Assembly: GCA_020344055.1 (NCBI GenBank) | Contig: CP070813.1 | Span: 1,438,694 to 1,472,956, forward strand | Direction: 5' to 3' | DNA: 34,263 nucleotides | Origin: Candidatus Zixiibacteriota bacterium | GTDB taxonomy: Bacteria; Zixibacteria; MSB-5A5; UBA10806 | Shown here: positions 1 through 7,989 of the stretch, piece by piece | Position numbering within the stretch: the first letter of the stretch is position 1 | Layout of the letters: each line of letters begins with the position of its first letter | Translations under genes and position numbers: made by a program | The notes under the pieces: model-generated | What the model was told of the DNA's origin: nothing | Databases searched by the model: none | Seen by the model: the letters and a program-made list of their open reading frames with translations, nothing else

Positions 1-1221
1 GGCCGAAGAAGGGTAAAAAAGGCGAAACCTGTTCTGGGCGGAACTCCATCTGCGACAGGCAATTCCGACGACAAAACCGATCAAGGCGCAGCAGCGAAAG
101 CAACGGAAATTGATAAGAAACCGGCAATAAAGGACGAGCGAAGCGCCGTATCGGCCGACGATAAACCGGAACGCCTCAGAACGCCTGCGGAGAGAGACCG
201 GAGGACCGAGAGAAGACCGGCGGGCAAAACCGACCGGAAATCAAAAGACTATTACGATAAAAAAAGAGAAAGATCTTTTACCAAACGCGAAAAACCCTCC
301 GGCAGAGACAGGAAAAAAACCAGGGTAAATGTAAGCGTTATTATACCCGCTTATAACGAAGAGGAGAACATCAAACCTCTGGCTGAAATGTTTGATGAGG
401 TTATCAGAAAAGAGGGCAGAGATTGGGAGGTGGTTCTGGTCAATGACGGTTCCACCGATAGGACGCTGGAACGTAGCAGGGAGATGTCGGAGAAATACCG
501 CTGGCTGCGCGTAGTTGGATATTCCAGGAACAGGGGATTGACCGCGGCTCTGAATACCGGGTTTGAAGCCTGCCGGGGATCAATACTGGTGTTTTATCCC
601 GCCGACCTTCAATACCATGCCCAGGATATACCGAAAATGCTGGCCAGAATACATCGGGGCGCCGATCTAGTGGCCGGGTGGAAACAGGGTAAATACCGGA
701 AAAGGTTGGTTTCTTATATTTACAACAAACTTTGCCGAATCCTGTTCCATCTCAAAATCCATGATCTGAATTCCGTGAAAGCGTTTAAAAAAGAGGTTGC
801 CAGAAGCCTGTCCCATAGAAAAGACTGGCATAGATATATGGTGGTAACGGCCGCCGAGAGCGGATTCGCAATAGACGAGGTGAAAGTCAATCTTTATCCT
901 CGAAAGCACGGCAAGAGCAAATTCGGGATCGGTCGAATACTGGGAGGAGTCCTGGATCTCTTTTCGGTGAAATTCCAGCTAACGTTTCTGAAAAATCCGC
1001 TCAGATTTTTCGGCACCTGGGGAATCATCACCGGCGGGGCCGGCTGCGTTCTGGGCATAATAGCTCTGTATCTTCGATTTTTTACATCCTACGGCTCCCG
1101 AACGTTGCTTTTTCCTACAATACTCCTGATTCTGGCCGGGTTAATGTTGTTTATGATCGGATTTCTGGCCGAGGTCCTGGTAGGTTTGAAAGAAGAGATA
1201 GAATCCCTGAAATCGAAATAA
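1..1221 (+). CDS. GT2 polyprenol-phosphate glycosyltransferase (DPM1/ArnC-like), 5' end outside window
   Basis: The frame is open from base 1, so this is a 3' partial gene of at least 406 codons. The catalytic GT-A domain begins at the VSVIIPAYNEEENI motif (about 328-370), upstream of the first ATG at 388, so an ATG-388 start would cut the nucleotide-binding strand and is wrong. VLVNDGSTD and YPADLQ supply the usual metal/nucleotide Asp motifs. Two hydrophobic segments near the C-terminus (about 1000-1080 and 1105-1190) fit the membrane anchor of dolichol/undecaprenyl-phosphate mannosyl- or glucosyltransferases. The family moves a sugar from a nucleotide donor to a polyprenyl phosphate at the inner face of the membrane. 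About 105 residues before the domain are Lys/Arg/Asp/Glu-rich and look disordered, which is unusual for the family. Sugar specificity cannot be read. Confidence 0.85.
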   Translation, partial: GRRRVKKAKPVLGGTPSATGNSDDKTDQGAAAKATEIDKKPAIKDERSAVSADDKPERLRTPAERDRRTERRPAGKTDRKSKDYYDKKRERSFTKREKPSGRDRKKTRVNVSVIIPAYNEEENIKPLAEMFDEVIRKEGRDWEVVLVNDGSTDRTLERSREMSEKYRWLRVVGYSRNRGLTAALNTGFEACRGSILVFYPADLQYHAQDIPKMLARIHRGADLVAGWKQGKYRKRLVSYIYNKLCRILFHLKIHDLNSVKAFKKEVARSLSHRKDWHRYMVVTAAESGFAIDEVKVNLYPRKHGKSKFGIGRILGGVLDLFSVKFQLTFLKNPLRFFGTWGIITGGAGCVLGIIALYLRFFTSYGSRTLLFPTILLILAGLMLFMIGFLAEVLVGLKEEIESLKSK

Positions 1222-1284
1222 TATTCCGACCGGGTGTTTAAAATCCAATTTCCTCTTTTTTAGATTTTAAAGGCAGATAATCGG

Positions 1285-1314
1285 TTGACCGCGCAATTAT
1301 TTTATAACTATTAT
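1285..1314 (+). promoter_or_regulatory. Candidate sigma-70-type promoter
   Basis: TTGACC (1285-1290), 18-nt spacer, TATTAT (1309-1314), in the 147-nt gap before the second glycosyltransferase gene. A second -10-like TATAAT lies at 1355-1360, only 8 nt before the ATG at 1369, and there is no Shine-Dalgarno. Transcription could start at either; the downstream one would give an almost leaderless mRNA. Confidence 0.4.
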
Positions 1315-1368
1315 TATTTCCATGACTTATACGGATTCGGACAGCCTTAACTTTTATAATTAATCCAG

Positions 1369-2232
1369 ATGGAATATCGTGACGGAATATCCTGCATTAT
1401 TGTAAGCTATAAGTCATTGGATAATCTCAAGGAGTGCATAGAATCACTACTGCGGCAGGAGGGGATCGCGTTCGAAATCGTGGTCGTCGATAATGATTCG
1501 CGCGATGGAACCGATCAGTATCTGGACGAGCTCGATATAAAGAGTATCCAGCTGAACGAAAATCGAGGATTCGGCGCGGCCGTCAATCTGGGTGCCCAAA
1601 AGGCGGAATACAAATACCTTTTTATCCTGAATCCCGATACGATTGTCCCGCAGGGTTCATTAAAAAGGCTTTTTCATTTCGCCGAATCAGGTGATGAGTA
1701 CGGTCTCATCGCTCCGGCATTGGAATATCCTGACGGTAGGCCGCAGATTTCAGCGAGAAAATTACCGAGGCGCAGGGATTTTCTTTTAAGCAGGGGATCT
1801 CCTCTGTTCAGAATCGGTATAACCGGCGAAAAAGAGGCGGGGTATATAATGCCGGAAGGCGGTGGTCCCGTTAAAATTCCAGCCGTTTCCGCAACAGCCT
1901 TATTGATAAAGACGGAGCTTTTTAATGATATCGGCGGCTTTGACCAGAGATTCTTTATGTACATGGAAGACCTCGACTTGTGCCGCAGAATAAGGAACAT
2001 GGGGCTGCCTGTAATATTCCTGCCGGATGTTAGAATAAAACATTCCTGGCGAAAATCGTCATCGAGAAGGCCGTTTTTCACCGCCTATCATCACCATTTA
2101 TCGGTGTTGAAATATTTCGTTAAATATGATAAAAACCGGTTTATAATGAATCTGTTTCTGGGATTCGCAGTGGGAGCGGGATTTATATCCAGCGTTGCCG
2201 TCATTCTTGTCAGAAAGGCTCTCGGTCGATGA
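1369..2232 (+). CDS. GT2 family glycosyltransferase (WbbL/rhamnosyltransferase-like)
   Basis: 287 residues. The GT-A fold is visible as CIIVSYKSLDNLKECIESL near the start, VVVDNDSRDGT, ENRGFGAAVNLG and the metal-binding LNPDT motif, followed by the acceptor-side GGFDQRFFMYMEDLDLCRR motif typical of WbbL-like enzymes that add a deoxysugar to a lipid-linked glycan. A hydrophobic C-terminal stretch (about residues 258-282) may be a membrane anchor. The last four bases overlap the WecA-like gene (ATGA), which links the enzyme to assembly of an undecaprenyl-linked polysaccharide. No Shine-Dalgarno precedes ATG 1369, while a TATAAT lies 8 nt upstream, so the mRNA may be nearly leaderless. Donor and acceptor are not determinable. 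Confidence 0.88.
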   Translation: MEYRDGISCIIVSYKSLDNLKECIESLLRQEGIAFEIVVVDNDSRDGTDQYLDELDIKSIQLNENRGFGAAVNLGAQKAEYKYLFILNPDTIVPQGSLKRLFHFAESGDEYGLIAPALEYPDGRPQISARKLPRRRDFLLSRGSPLFRIGITGEKEAGYIMPEGGGPVKIPAVSATALLIKTELFNDIGGFDQRFFMYMEDLDLCRRIRNMGLPVIFLPDVRIKHSWRKSSSRRPFFTAYHHHLSVLKYFVKYDKNRFIMNLFLGFAVGAGFISSVAVILVRKALGR

Positions 2233-3278
2233 ACAGACAGATTCCGGCTTATTTCATCGTAATCATAATTTCCGGCTACCTGACTTATTTATTTGTACCG
2301 CTGGTAAAATCCTATTGCGTTAAAAAGGGATTGCTGGATAAGCCCGGCCCCCGGAAAATTCATCCCATTGCTGTCCCCCGGCTCGGTGGCGTGACGTTTA
2401 TAGTAGCCTTTACGGTCGCCCTGGCGCTCGGCTTCATAGCCGCTCCGGATTTGTGGTTGGAAAACTGGAAAAGCGTTTTGGGCCTGCTCTTGGGCGGTAT
2501 CGTAATTTTCTCCCTCGGCATTACCGACGATATCAAATCTATCTCGCCCTTACCAAAATTCCTGTGGCAGATTGCCGCGGCGCTGATACCGGTTCTTGCC
2601 GGCATAAGGCCGGACGTCATAAATATCCCATATTATAAGGTCGTCTCACTCGAGCTGTGGAGTATCCCCTTGAGCGTGTTCTGGGTTGTTATTATTACCA
2701 ATACCTTTAATCTTCTTGACGGCCTCGACGGACTTGCTGCCGGTGTGGGAGCCATAGCCTCCATAACGTTTGTTATCCTGAGCATCGTTCTGGATATACC
2801 TCTGGCCTCGCTTCTGGCGGCGGGCGTTTTCGGTATTTGCATCGGTTTTCTCAAATATAACTACCATCCGGCGCAGATTTTTATGGGTGATACAGGATCG
2901 CTTTTTATAGGCTATGTGCTCGGCGTCCTTTCTCTGTACTGGCCCAAAAGCTACGCGTCTATCGTTATGTTTGTCCCTCTCCTCGCCCTGGGACTGCCGG
3001 TTCTCGAAATTGTTTCAACAACCATTCGCAGGCTGATGACGGGTAGAAGAATTTACGTTGCCGATAAGAGACATCTATTCCATTTCTTGCTGGATCAGGG
3101 TTTCGGGCATAAATGGGTGGTGCTGTTTTTCTACTTCGTAAGCATTCAATTCTCGGTGATGGCGGTGGGATTCGTGGTCGGAAGGGTGAATATAATACTT
3201 GTCTTGGAGACCGTTTTTATTATATTTATCGCCATATTTTTATCCCGGAAAATAAAATCCGGAGGACGTAATGGATGA
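2229..3278 (+). CDS. wecA: Undecaprenyl-phosphate N-acetylhexosamine 1-phosphate transferase (WecA/MraY superfamily)
   Basis: 349 residues, polytopic membrane protein. Family signatures are present in order: GPRKIHPIAVPRLGG in the first cytoplasmic loop, the catalytic DD pair in GITDDIKSISP, NTFNLLDGLDGLAAG, MGDTGSLFIGY, and the late His-rich loop KRHLFHFLLDQGFGH. These enzymes transfer HexNAc-1-phosphate from a UDP sugar to undecaprenyl phosphate, the first membrane step of O-antigen, enterobacterial common antigen or capsule synthesis. The KIHP and HLFH motifs resemble WecA/TagO more than MraY, and no mur genes are nearby. It overlaps the upstream glycosyltransferase by 4 nt and accA by 8 nt, so translation is coupled. 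The exact sugar is uncertain, so the symbol names the superfamily branch. Confidence 0.87.
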   Translation: MNRQIPAYFIVIIISGYLTYLFVPLVKSYCVKKGLLDKPGPRKIHPIAVPRLGGVTFIVAFTVALALGFIAAPDLWLENWKSVLGLLLGGIVIFSLGITDDIKSISPLPKFLWQIAAALIPVLAGIRPDVINIPYYKVVSLELWSIPLSVFWVVIITNTFNLLDGLDGLAAGVGAIASITFVILSIVLDIPLASLLAAGVFGICIGFLKYNYHPAQIFMGDTGSLFIGYVLGVLSLYWPKSYASIVMFVPLLALGLPVLEIVSTTIRRLMTGRRIYVADKRHLFHFLLDQGFGHKWVVLFFYFVSIQFSVMAVGFVVGRVNIILVLETVFIIFIAIFLSRKIKSGGRNG

Positions 3279-4254
3279 TAAGTATTATCTCGAATTCGAG
3301 AAACCGATAATTGAACTGGATAAAAAAATCAGAGAGATCAGAGATCTGGCAGGCAGCAGCGGGGCGGACCTCGACGAAGAAATAAAAAACCTGGAGAAAA
3401 AAAGAAACAAGCTCCAGGATGACGTTTACTCCCGGCTGAATAGATGGCAACGCGTGCAGCTCGCCAGACATCCCCTGAGGCCCTATTCCCTGGATCTTGT
3501 CTCCTTGATTTTTGATGATTTTATCGAGCTTCACGGCGATAGATATTTTTCCGAAGATAGAGCGGTGATTGGCGGCTTCGCCATGCTGAACAACCAGGCG
3601 GTTATGCTGGTGGGGCAGCAAAAAGGAAGAAACGTCAAACAAAGGCAATACCGGAACTTCGGCATGAGCCATCCCGAGGGGTATCGCAAGGCCTTGAGGT
3701 TATTCCGTCTGGCGGAGAAATTCGGCAGACCTATAATCATTTTCATAGACACTCCCGGCGCATATTGCGGAATAGGCGCCGAGGAAAGAGGGCAGGCGGA
3801 GGCCATCGCGAGGAATATTCGAGAGATGTTTACCATTGAGGTCCCCATTGTGATCGTAATAATTGGCGAGGGCGCCTCCGGCGGCGCCCTGGGTATCGGA
3901 ATAGGGGATATCGTCCTGATGCTTGAGAACTCATGGTATTCGGTTATCTCCCCGGAAGGCTGCGCCGCCATATTGTGGAAATCAGCTGACGATCCCAAAC
4001 AGCTCGAGGCCAACCGCATCCAGGCCGCCGAATCATTGAAGCCTACATCCTCCGACCTCCTTAATCTGGGCATAATAGATGACGTAATCCCCGAACCCCT
4101 GGGAGGCGCTCATCGCGATTATTCGGCCACCGCCGAGAATATTAAAGACAGACTGGTGGACGTTTTACCGGGCCTTTTGAGTAAAAATTCGCAGGATCTT
4201 CTGGCCGAAAGATTGAGAAAATACAGGGTGATGGGGGAATTTTCAGAAATCTGA
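3271..4254 (+). CDS. accA: Acetyl-CoA carboxylase carboxyltransferase subunit alpha
   Basis: 327 residues, close to the usual length for bacterial AccA. An N-terminal helical region with LEFEKPI and paired coiled helices (residues about 1-55) precedes the crotonase-fold carboxyltransferase domain, with GDRYFSEDRAVIGG, IIIFIDTPGAYCGIGAEERGQ and the oxyanion-type GEGASGGALGIGIGD motif. With AccD it transfers carboxyl from biotin to acetyl-CoA to give malonyl-CoA for fatty acid synthesis in the cytoplasm. AccD, AccB and AccC are not in the window, so the partner is encoded elsewhere. Start at ATG 3271 is supported by GGAGG at 3261-3265 and an 8-nt overlap with the upstream gene. Placement inside an envelope operon may couple lipid supply to surface growth (inference). 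Confidence 0.95.
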   Translation: MDDKYYLEFEKPIIELDKKIREIRDLAGSSGADLDEEIKNLEKKRNKLQDDVYSRLNRWQRVQLARHPLRPYSLDLVSLIFDDFIELHGDRYFSEDRAVIGGFAMLNNQAVMLVGQQKGRNVKQRQYRNFGMSHPEGYRKALRLFRLAEKFGRPIIIFIDTPGAYCGIGAEERGQAEAIARNIREMFTIEVPIVIVIIGEGASGGALGIGIGDIVLMLENSWYSVISPEGCAAILWKSADDPKQLEANRIQAAESLKPTSSDLLNLGIIDDVIPEPLGGAHRDYSATAENIKDRLVDVLPGLLSKNSQDLLAERLRKYRVMGEFSEI

Positions 4255-4266
4255 CGGAGGCAATTC

Positions 4267-4431
4267 ATGCTTAATAAAAAACTCCTGGATATACTGGCCT
4301 GCCCCAAATGTAAAGGGGATCTGGAATACAAAAAAGAGGAAAATACCCTTATTTGCCATAAATGCAGGCTTCGCTACAGAATTGAGGAAAATATTCCTAT
4401 AATGTTGGTGGATGAAGCCGAAAAGTTCTGA
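4267..4431 (+). CDS. Trm112/YcaR-like small zinc-binding protein
   Basis: 54 residues. ATG 4267 follows a GGAGG at 4257-4261. The sequence starts MLNKKLLDILACPKCKGDL and has four cysteines as two CxxC pairs (C12/C15 and C30/C33), followed by a YRIEENIPIMLVDEA tail. This is the pattern of the UPF0434/Trm112 family: a zinc-ribbon knuckle ending in the conserved 'IPxML.DEA' strand. Bacterial members are small proteins of unsettled function; eukaryotic Trm112 activates methyltransferases. In many genomes the family lies next to lipid A or nucleotide-sugar genes. It sits 12 nt after accA and 10 nt before the PTS gene, within the same transcript. Confidence 0.85.
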   Translation: MLNKKLLDILACPKCKGDLEYKKEENTLICHKCRLRYRIEENIPIMLVDEAEKF

Positions 4432-4441
4432 TGGAGGATTG

Positions 4442-4897
4442 ATGATTAAGCTTTCGAAGTTTTGTGAAGATGATGTGATCTCTTTTAACCTCAAGGGTGA
4501 AACCAAGGAAGATGTTATCGCAGAACTCGTGGAGATCGCCTCAAGATCCAAAATGGTCAAAAACAAAGAAGATCTTTTGAAAGCGGTCCTGGAACGCGAA
4601 AAACTTGTAACCACCGGCGTCGGTTACGGCATCGCGTTTCCTCATGCCAAGACACGTGCGGTAAAAGGAATCGTCATAGCTTTCGGAAGGAAAAACGAAG
4701 GCGTTGATTTCGATGCCATGGATAGAAAATCCGTATATCTGTTTTTCCTGATCGCCGCCCCCGAGGATGCCATCGGAGCTCATTTGAACGTCATGGCGAA
4801 ACTTTCTTATCTGATGAAAAGCGAGAAAAATCGCCAGAAGCTATTGAAGGCCAAATATAAGGAGGACCTCATAGAGGTTCTCGATTCCAACGAATAA
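4442..4897 (+). CDS. PTS EIIA type-2 (fructose/mannitol/PtsN-like) domain protein
   Basis: 152 residues from ATG 4442, chosen because GGAGG lies 4 nt upstream; an in-frame ATG at 4412 lies inside the preceding gene and has no ribosome site. The domain is a stand-alone EIIA-2: LLKAVLEREKLVTTGVGYG leads to the phospho-acceptor His68 in GIAFPHAKT, then the FLIAAPEDAIGAHLNVMAKLSYL segment. Such proteins accept phosphate from HPr. With no EIIB/EIIC permease here, a regulatory role like PtsN (EIIA-Ntr) is more likely than sugar transport (inference). It ends directly at the mreC ATG, so it is co-translated with the cell-shape genes, raising the possibility that phosphorylation state is tied to elongation. 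Confidence 0.88.
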   Translation: MIKLSKFCEDDVISFNLKGETKEDVIAELVEIASRSKMVKNKEDLLKAVLEREKLVTTGVGYGIAFPHAKTRAVKGIVIAFGRKNEGVDFDAMDRKSVYLFFLIAAPEDAIGAHLNVMAKLSYLMKSEKNRQKLLKAKYKEDLIEVLDSNE

Positions 4898-5695
4898 ATG
4901 AGGATTTCTCTAAGGGGGATATACAGAAATCCCGGTTTCCGGCAGGTTTCGATTGTAACGATTTTGTCAATATTGCTGATCGCCCTGCCTCATCAAGTAA
5001 AGACATCGATATCGAGAATAGTCTCCTATTCCGTCCTTTATCCTTTCATTGAAATAGACAGGTTCCTTTTGAAGGTCGATTCCACGTTCGAGATAAACCG
5101 GCATCTCAACCGACGGCTCAATTTCCTGGCCACCACGCTCTCCACGGTAATGGAGAACCGGTATGAAAATGAGCGCTTGAGGATGATGCTGGGATTTGAT
5201 CTGATGCTTCCCTATGAACTAAAACCCGCGGAGGTGAAAGCATATTCACCCACCGCCCGATTTAAATCAATCCTCATAAACGCCGGTATGGAGAAAGGGG
5301 TATTTAAAGACATGCCCGTCATATCGCCCTCCGGTGTCGTGGGCAAGACCGTATCGGCGGACAGGAATTCGGCCGTAGTGCAATTGCTGTTCGATCCCGC
5401 ATGCAAGGTCGCGGCGAGACTGCAGTCGAGCAGGACGCAGGGCATCGTAGCCTATCTGGGCGGGCGTTACCTTTCGTTGACAAACGTCCCTTCCGATCAG
5501 AGCGTAACTGCCGGAGACAGCGTTATATCTTCCGGCCTGGGCGGGATATTTCCAGAGGGATTATTCGTCGGGCGGGTAGTCGATGTCAGGGCTAAAGAGG
5601 GAGAGATGTTCTTCGAGATAGATATTGAACCGGGGGCCAATTTTTCTCTGCTGGAAGAGATTTTTGTGGTCACATCCATACCCGGAGAAGAATGA
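4898..5695 (+). CDS. mreC: Rod shape-determining protein MreC
   Basis: 265 residues. A short cytoplasmic N-terminus is followed by one transmembrane helix (about residues 17-35), a helical coiled-coil linker (about 55-100, including ENERLRMMLGF) and the beta-rich periplasmic MreC domain. Family landmarks are the NAGMEKGVFKDMPVISPSGVVGKT stretch, split here by the usual loop, and VISSGLGGIFPEGLFVGRV. MreC is the bitopic scaffold that activates PBP2/RodA in the elongasome. The start codon abuts the PTS stop codon and the end overlaps mreD by 4 nt. MreB, normally just upstream, is absent from this position. Confidence 0.93.
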   Translation: MRISLRGIYRNPGFRQVSIVTILSILLIALPHQVKTSISRIVSYSVLYPFIEIDRFLLKVDSTFEINRHLNRRLNFLATTLSTVMENRYENERLRMMLGFDLMLPYELKPAEVKAYSPTARFKSILINAGMEKGVFKDMPVISPSGVVGKTVSADRNSAVVQLLFDPACKVAARLQSSRTQGIVAYLGGRYLSLTNVPSDQSVTAGDSVISSGLGGIFPEGLFVGRVVDVRAKEGEMFFEIDIEPGANFSLLEEIFVVTSIPGEE

Positions 5696-6180
5696 TGCCG
5701 TACTTTTATTATTTCATGGCCTGGTTTTTTATCGTCTTCTGCCAGGTGGTGATCTCCCCGCGCATCGCCATCGGGGATATTTACCCGGACGTGGTGCTGG
5801 CGGTGACAGTGTTGATAGGGTTGAAGCAGGGATGGAAACGTGGACTCTGGTTCGGCTTCGCGTTTGGATTAACCCTGGATTTAATGAATCCCCAGAACTA
5901 TGGCTGGACGACCATACTGGTATCGCTTTCAGGATACTGCGCCGGATACGTGCGGGAAAAAATCTTTCTCGATAATATTCTTTACCAATCATTGACCGTC
6001 TTCACTTTTACTCTGGTATATCAATTATTATTTCAGCTTATTAACTGGCCGTTTTATTTCATCGGCAACTTCGTTCAATTGTTGCTGGATTCGCTGTTTA
6101 TATCTCTGTATACGGCCGCGCTGGGCCTGTTTGCTTTGTTCGCTCTGGGTCAGCGCTCCAGGCTCAGGGAGCTATTATGA
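5692..6180 (+). CDS. mreD: Rod shape-determining protein MreD
   Basis: 162 residues, almost entirely hydrophobic with about five predicted transmembrane helices. Sequence conservation in MreD is low, but size, topology, the 'GLKQGWKRGLWFGFAFGLTLDL' type loop (positions about 5815-5880) and location between mreC and the PBP2 gene make the call firm. MreD is an integral membrane component of the elongasome, thought to balance MreC activation. It overlaps both neighbours by 4 nt (ATGA), so translation is coupled on both sides. Confidence 0.9.
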   Translation: MMPYFYYFMAWFFIVFCQVVISPRIAIGDIYPDVVLAVTVLIGLKQGWKRGLWFGFAFGLTLDLMNPQNYGWTTILVSLSGYCAGYVREKIFLDNILYQSLTVFTFTLVYQLLFQLINWPFYFIGNFVQLLLDSLFISLYTAALGLFALFALGQRSRLRELL

Positions 6181-7988
6181 TTGCAGATAGTCCTGAAAGA
6201 CGTAAAACGAATTACCGGATATTGATCCTGGCCATACTGGCATTTATGCTGTTTATAGTGGTGAAATTATTCGGCATGCAGCTTTTTTCAGGCGGCGTGT
6301 ATAAAAAGGCATCCGAACGAAACAGCGTCAGGATCGTGCCCATATCGGCGCCCAGGGGTCTGATTAAAGACAGAGACGGTACAACGCTGGTTAAAAATCG
6401 GCCATCCTATTCAATGTATATGGTTCCCTATGAGGTCAAAAACCTGGATTCGATGTCAATAAAGATTGCCGAAGTCTTGAAAGAAAACCCGGAAGAGATC
6501 AGAAATAGAATCAGTCAGGGCTGGAAGGGCAGATTTCAGCCAATACGGTTGAAACGGGATGTCGATTTCGGAACGGTTTGCCATTTCGAGGAACATGCCC
6601 TTGATTTTCCCGGGATCATGTTCCAGGTCGAGCCCACCAGGCTATATCCCCAATCCAATCTCGGTTCTCATATCTGGGGTTATGTGGGGGAGGCCACCGC
6701 GGAGGAACTCGAAGAGGATGCCGAAAACCGCTACGCCCTCGGAGATATAGTCGGCAAAGAAGGATTGGAAAAACAGTATGAAGAGTATCTGCGGGGCGTG
6801 AATGGATTGAAATATATCGAGATCACGGCAGCAGGGAAGATGCTGGGCGAATTGACCGACAAAGAAAGGATCAAGCCTGTCCGGGGATCGGAGCTTGTTC
6901 TGGAACTTGACTGGGAACTACAGAATATCGCCGAAAAAGAATTGCTCGAAAGAGGATCGGGCGCGGTCGTAGCCCTTGACCCGCGCGACGGGGCCGTTCG
7001 GATTATGGCATCGGTTCCCAATTTTGACGCTAACCTGTTCTCCGGCGTCGTTTCCAGGGAAGCCTGGGACGCGGTTATGTCCGATTCTCTTCACCCTCTT
7101 TACAACAGGAGCATAAAGGGAACCTACCCGCCCGGTTCCACCATGAAGCTTTTTACGGCGGCCGCCGGGCTGGAAAACGATATTGTCGTGGAAAATTCCA
7201 CTTTCGATCCCTGTCTCGGCGCCAGGAGATTCGGGAACCGGCCTTTCAGATGCTGGCGGCCGGGTGGACACGGTAAATTGGATCTGGTCGGAGCTATAAT
7301 TCAATCGTGCGATATTTATTTTTATCAACTTGGAGTCCAGGAAGGTTTAGATATCTGGAGCAAATTCTGCAAAGATTCCAGGTTTGGAATGCGCACCGGG
7401 ATAGATCTTCCCGGGGAAGTTACCGGTCTTGTTCCATCCGCCAGATACTTCGACAAAAGATACGGTAAAAGCGGCTGGACAAGATATCTGGTAGTCAATC
7501 TTTCGATAGGTCAGGGGGAATTGCTGGTGACGCCTTTACAAATGGCCGTGCTGTTCGCCGCGCTTGGTAACGGCGGTATAATTTACAGTCCCCGCCTGGC
7601 TTCCCGCATTATAACCTATGGCGGTGATATAATTAAAATCGAGCCGGAGATCGTGGGCAGCTTGCCGGTATCGGAGGAGAATCTGGAAATCCTCAAAAAG
7701 GGCCTGTTGGGGGTTACAACGCACGAAAGAGGTACGGCGCGGGTGGCCGCACTCAAGGATATCGATGTCGGCGGAAAAACCGGTACGGCCCAGAATCCGC
7801 ATGGGGAGGATCACGCCTTGTTTATCTGTTTCGCGCCTTTAGAAAATCCGGAAATCGCCATAGCCGTCATTGTCGAAAACGCGGGACATGGAGGATCCGT
7901 CGCCGCCCCTCTGGCCAAAAAGATTCTGCTGAAATATTTCGAGGAGTACCGGGCCGATATAAACCCTGTAAAAAAGATAGATATCTGA
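6177..7988 (+). CDS. mrdA: Penicillin-binding protein 2, elongation-specific transpeptidase
   Basis: 603 residues, typical for class B PBP2. One N-terminal transmembrane helix (about residues 14-34) is followed by the pedestal/dimerisation domain (starting at the APRGLIKDRDG motif) and the transpeptidase domain. Active-site motifs are intact: Ser321-T-M-Lys324 in PGSTMKLF, S377-C-D as the SxN-equivalent typical of PBP2, and K534-T-G in GGKTGTAQ. The enzyme makes peptide cross-links in lateral peptidoglycan, working with RodA in the periplasm. It overlaps mreD by 4 nt and is separated from rodA by one base, the classical mreCD-mrdA-rodA order. Confidence 0.95.
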   Translation: MIADSPERRKTNYRILILAILAFMLFIVVKLFGMQLFSGGVYKKASERNSVRIVPISAPRGLIKDRDGTTLVKNRPSYSMYMVPYEVKNLDSMSIKIAEVLKENPEEIRNRISQGWKGRFQPIRLKRDVDFGTVCHFEEHALDFPGIMFQVEPTRLYPQSNLGSHIWGYVGEATAEELEEDAENRYALGDIVGKEGLEKQYEEYLRGVNGLKYIEITAAGKMLGELTDKERIKPVRGSELVLELDWELQNIAEKELLERGSGAVVALDPRDGAVRIMASVPNFDANLFSGVVSREAWDAVMSDSLHPLYNRSIKGTYPPGSTMKLFTAAAGLENDIVVENSTFDPCLGARRFGNRPFRCWRPGGHGKLDLVGAIIQSCDIYFYQLGVQEGLDIWSKFCKDSRFGMRTGIDLPGEVTGLVPSARYFDKRYGKSGWTRYLVVNLSIGQGELLVTPLQMAVLFAALGNGGIIYSPRLASRIITYGGDIIKIEPEIVGSLPVSEENLEILKKGLLGVTTHERGTARVAALKDIDVGGKTGTAQNPHGEDHALFICFAPLENPEIAIAVIVENAGHGGSVAAPLAKKILLKYFEEYRADINPVKKIDI

Positions 7989-7989
7989 C

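Noticed and set aside
388..1221. Glycosyltransferase starting at ATG 388
   Set aside because: The conserved VSVIIPAYNEEEN motif is encoded upstream of 388 in the same frame, so the true start is earlier and outside the window.
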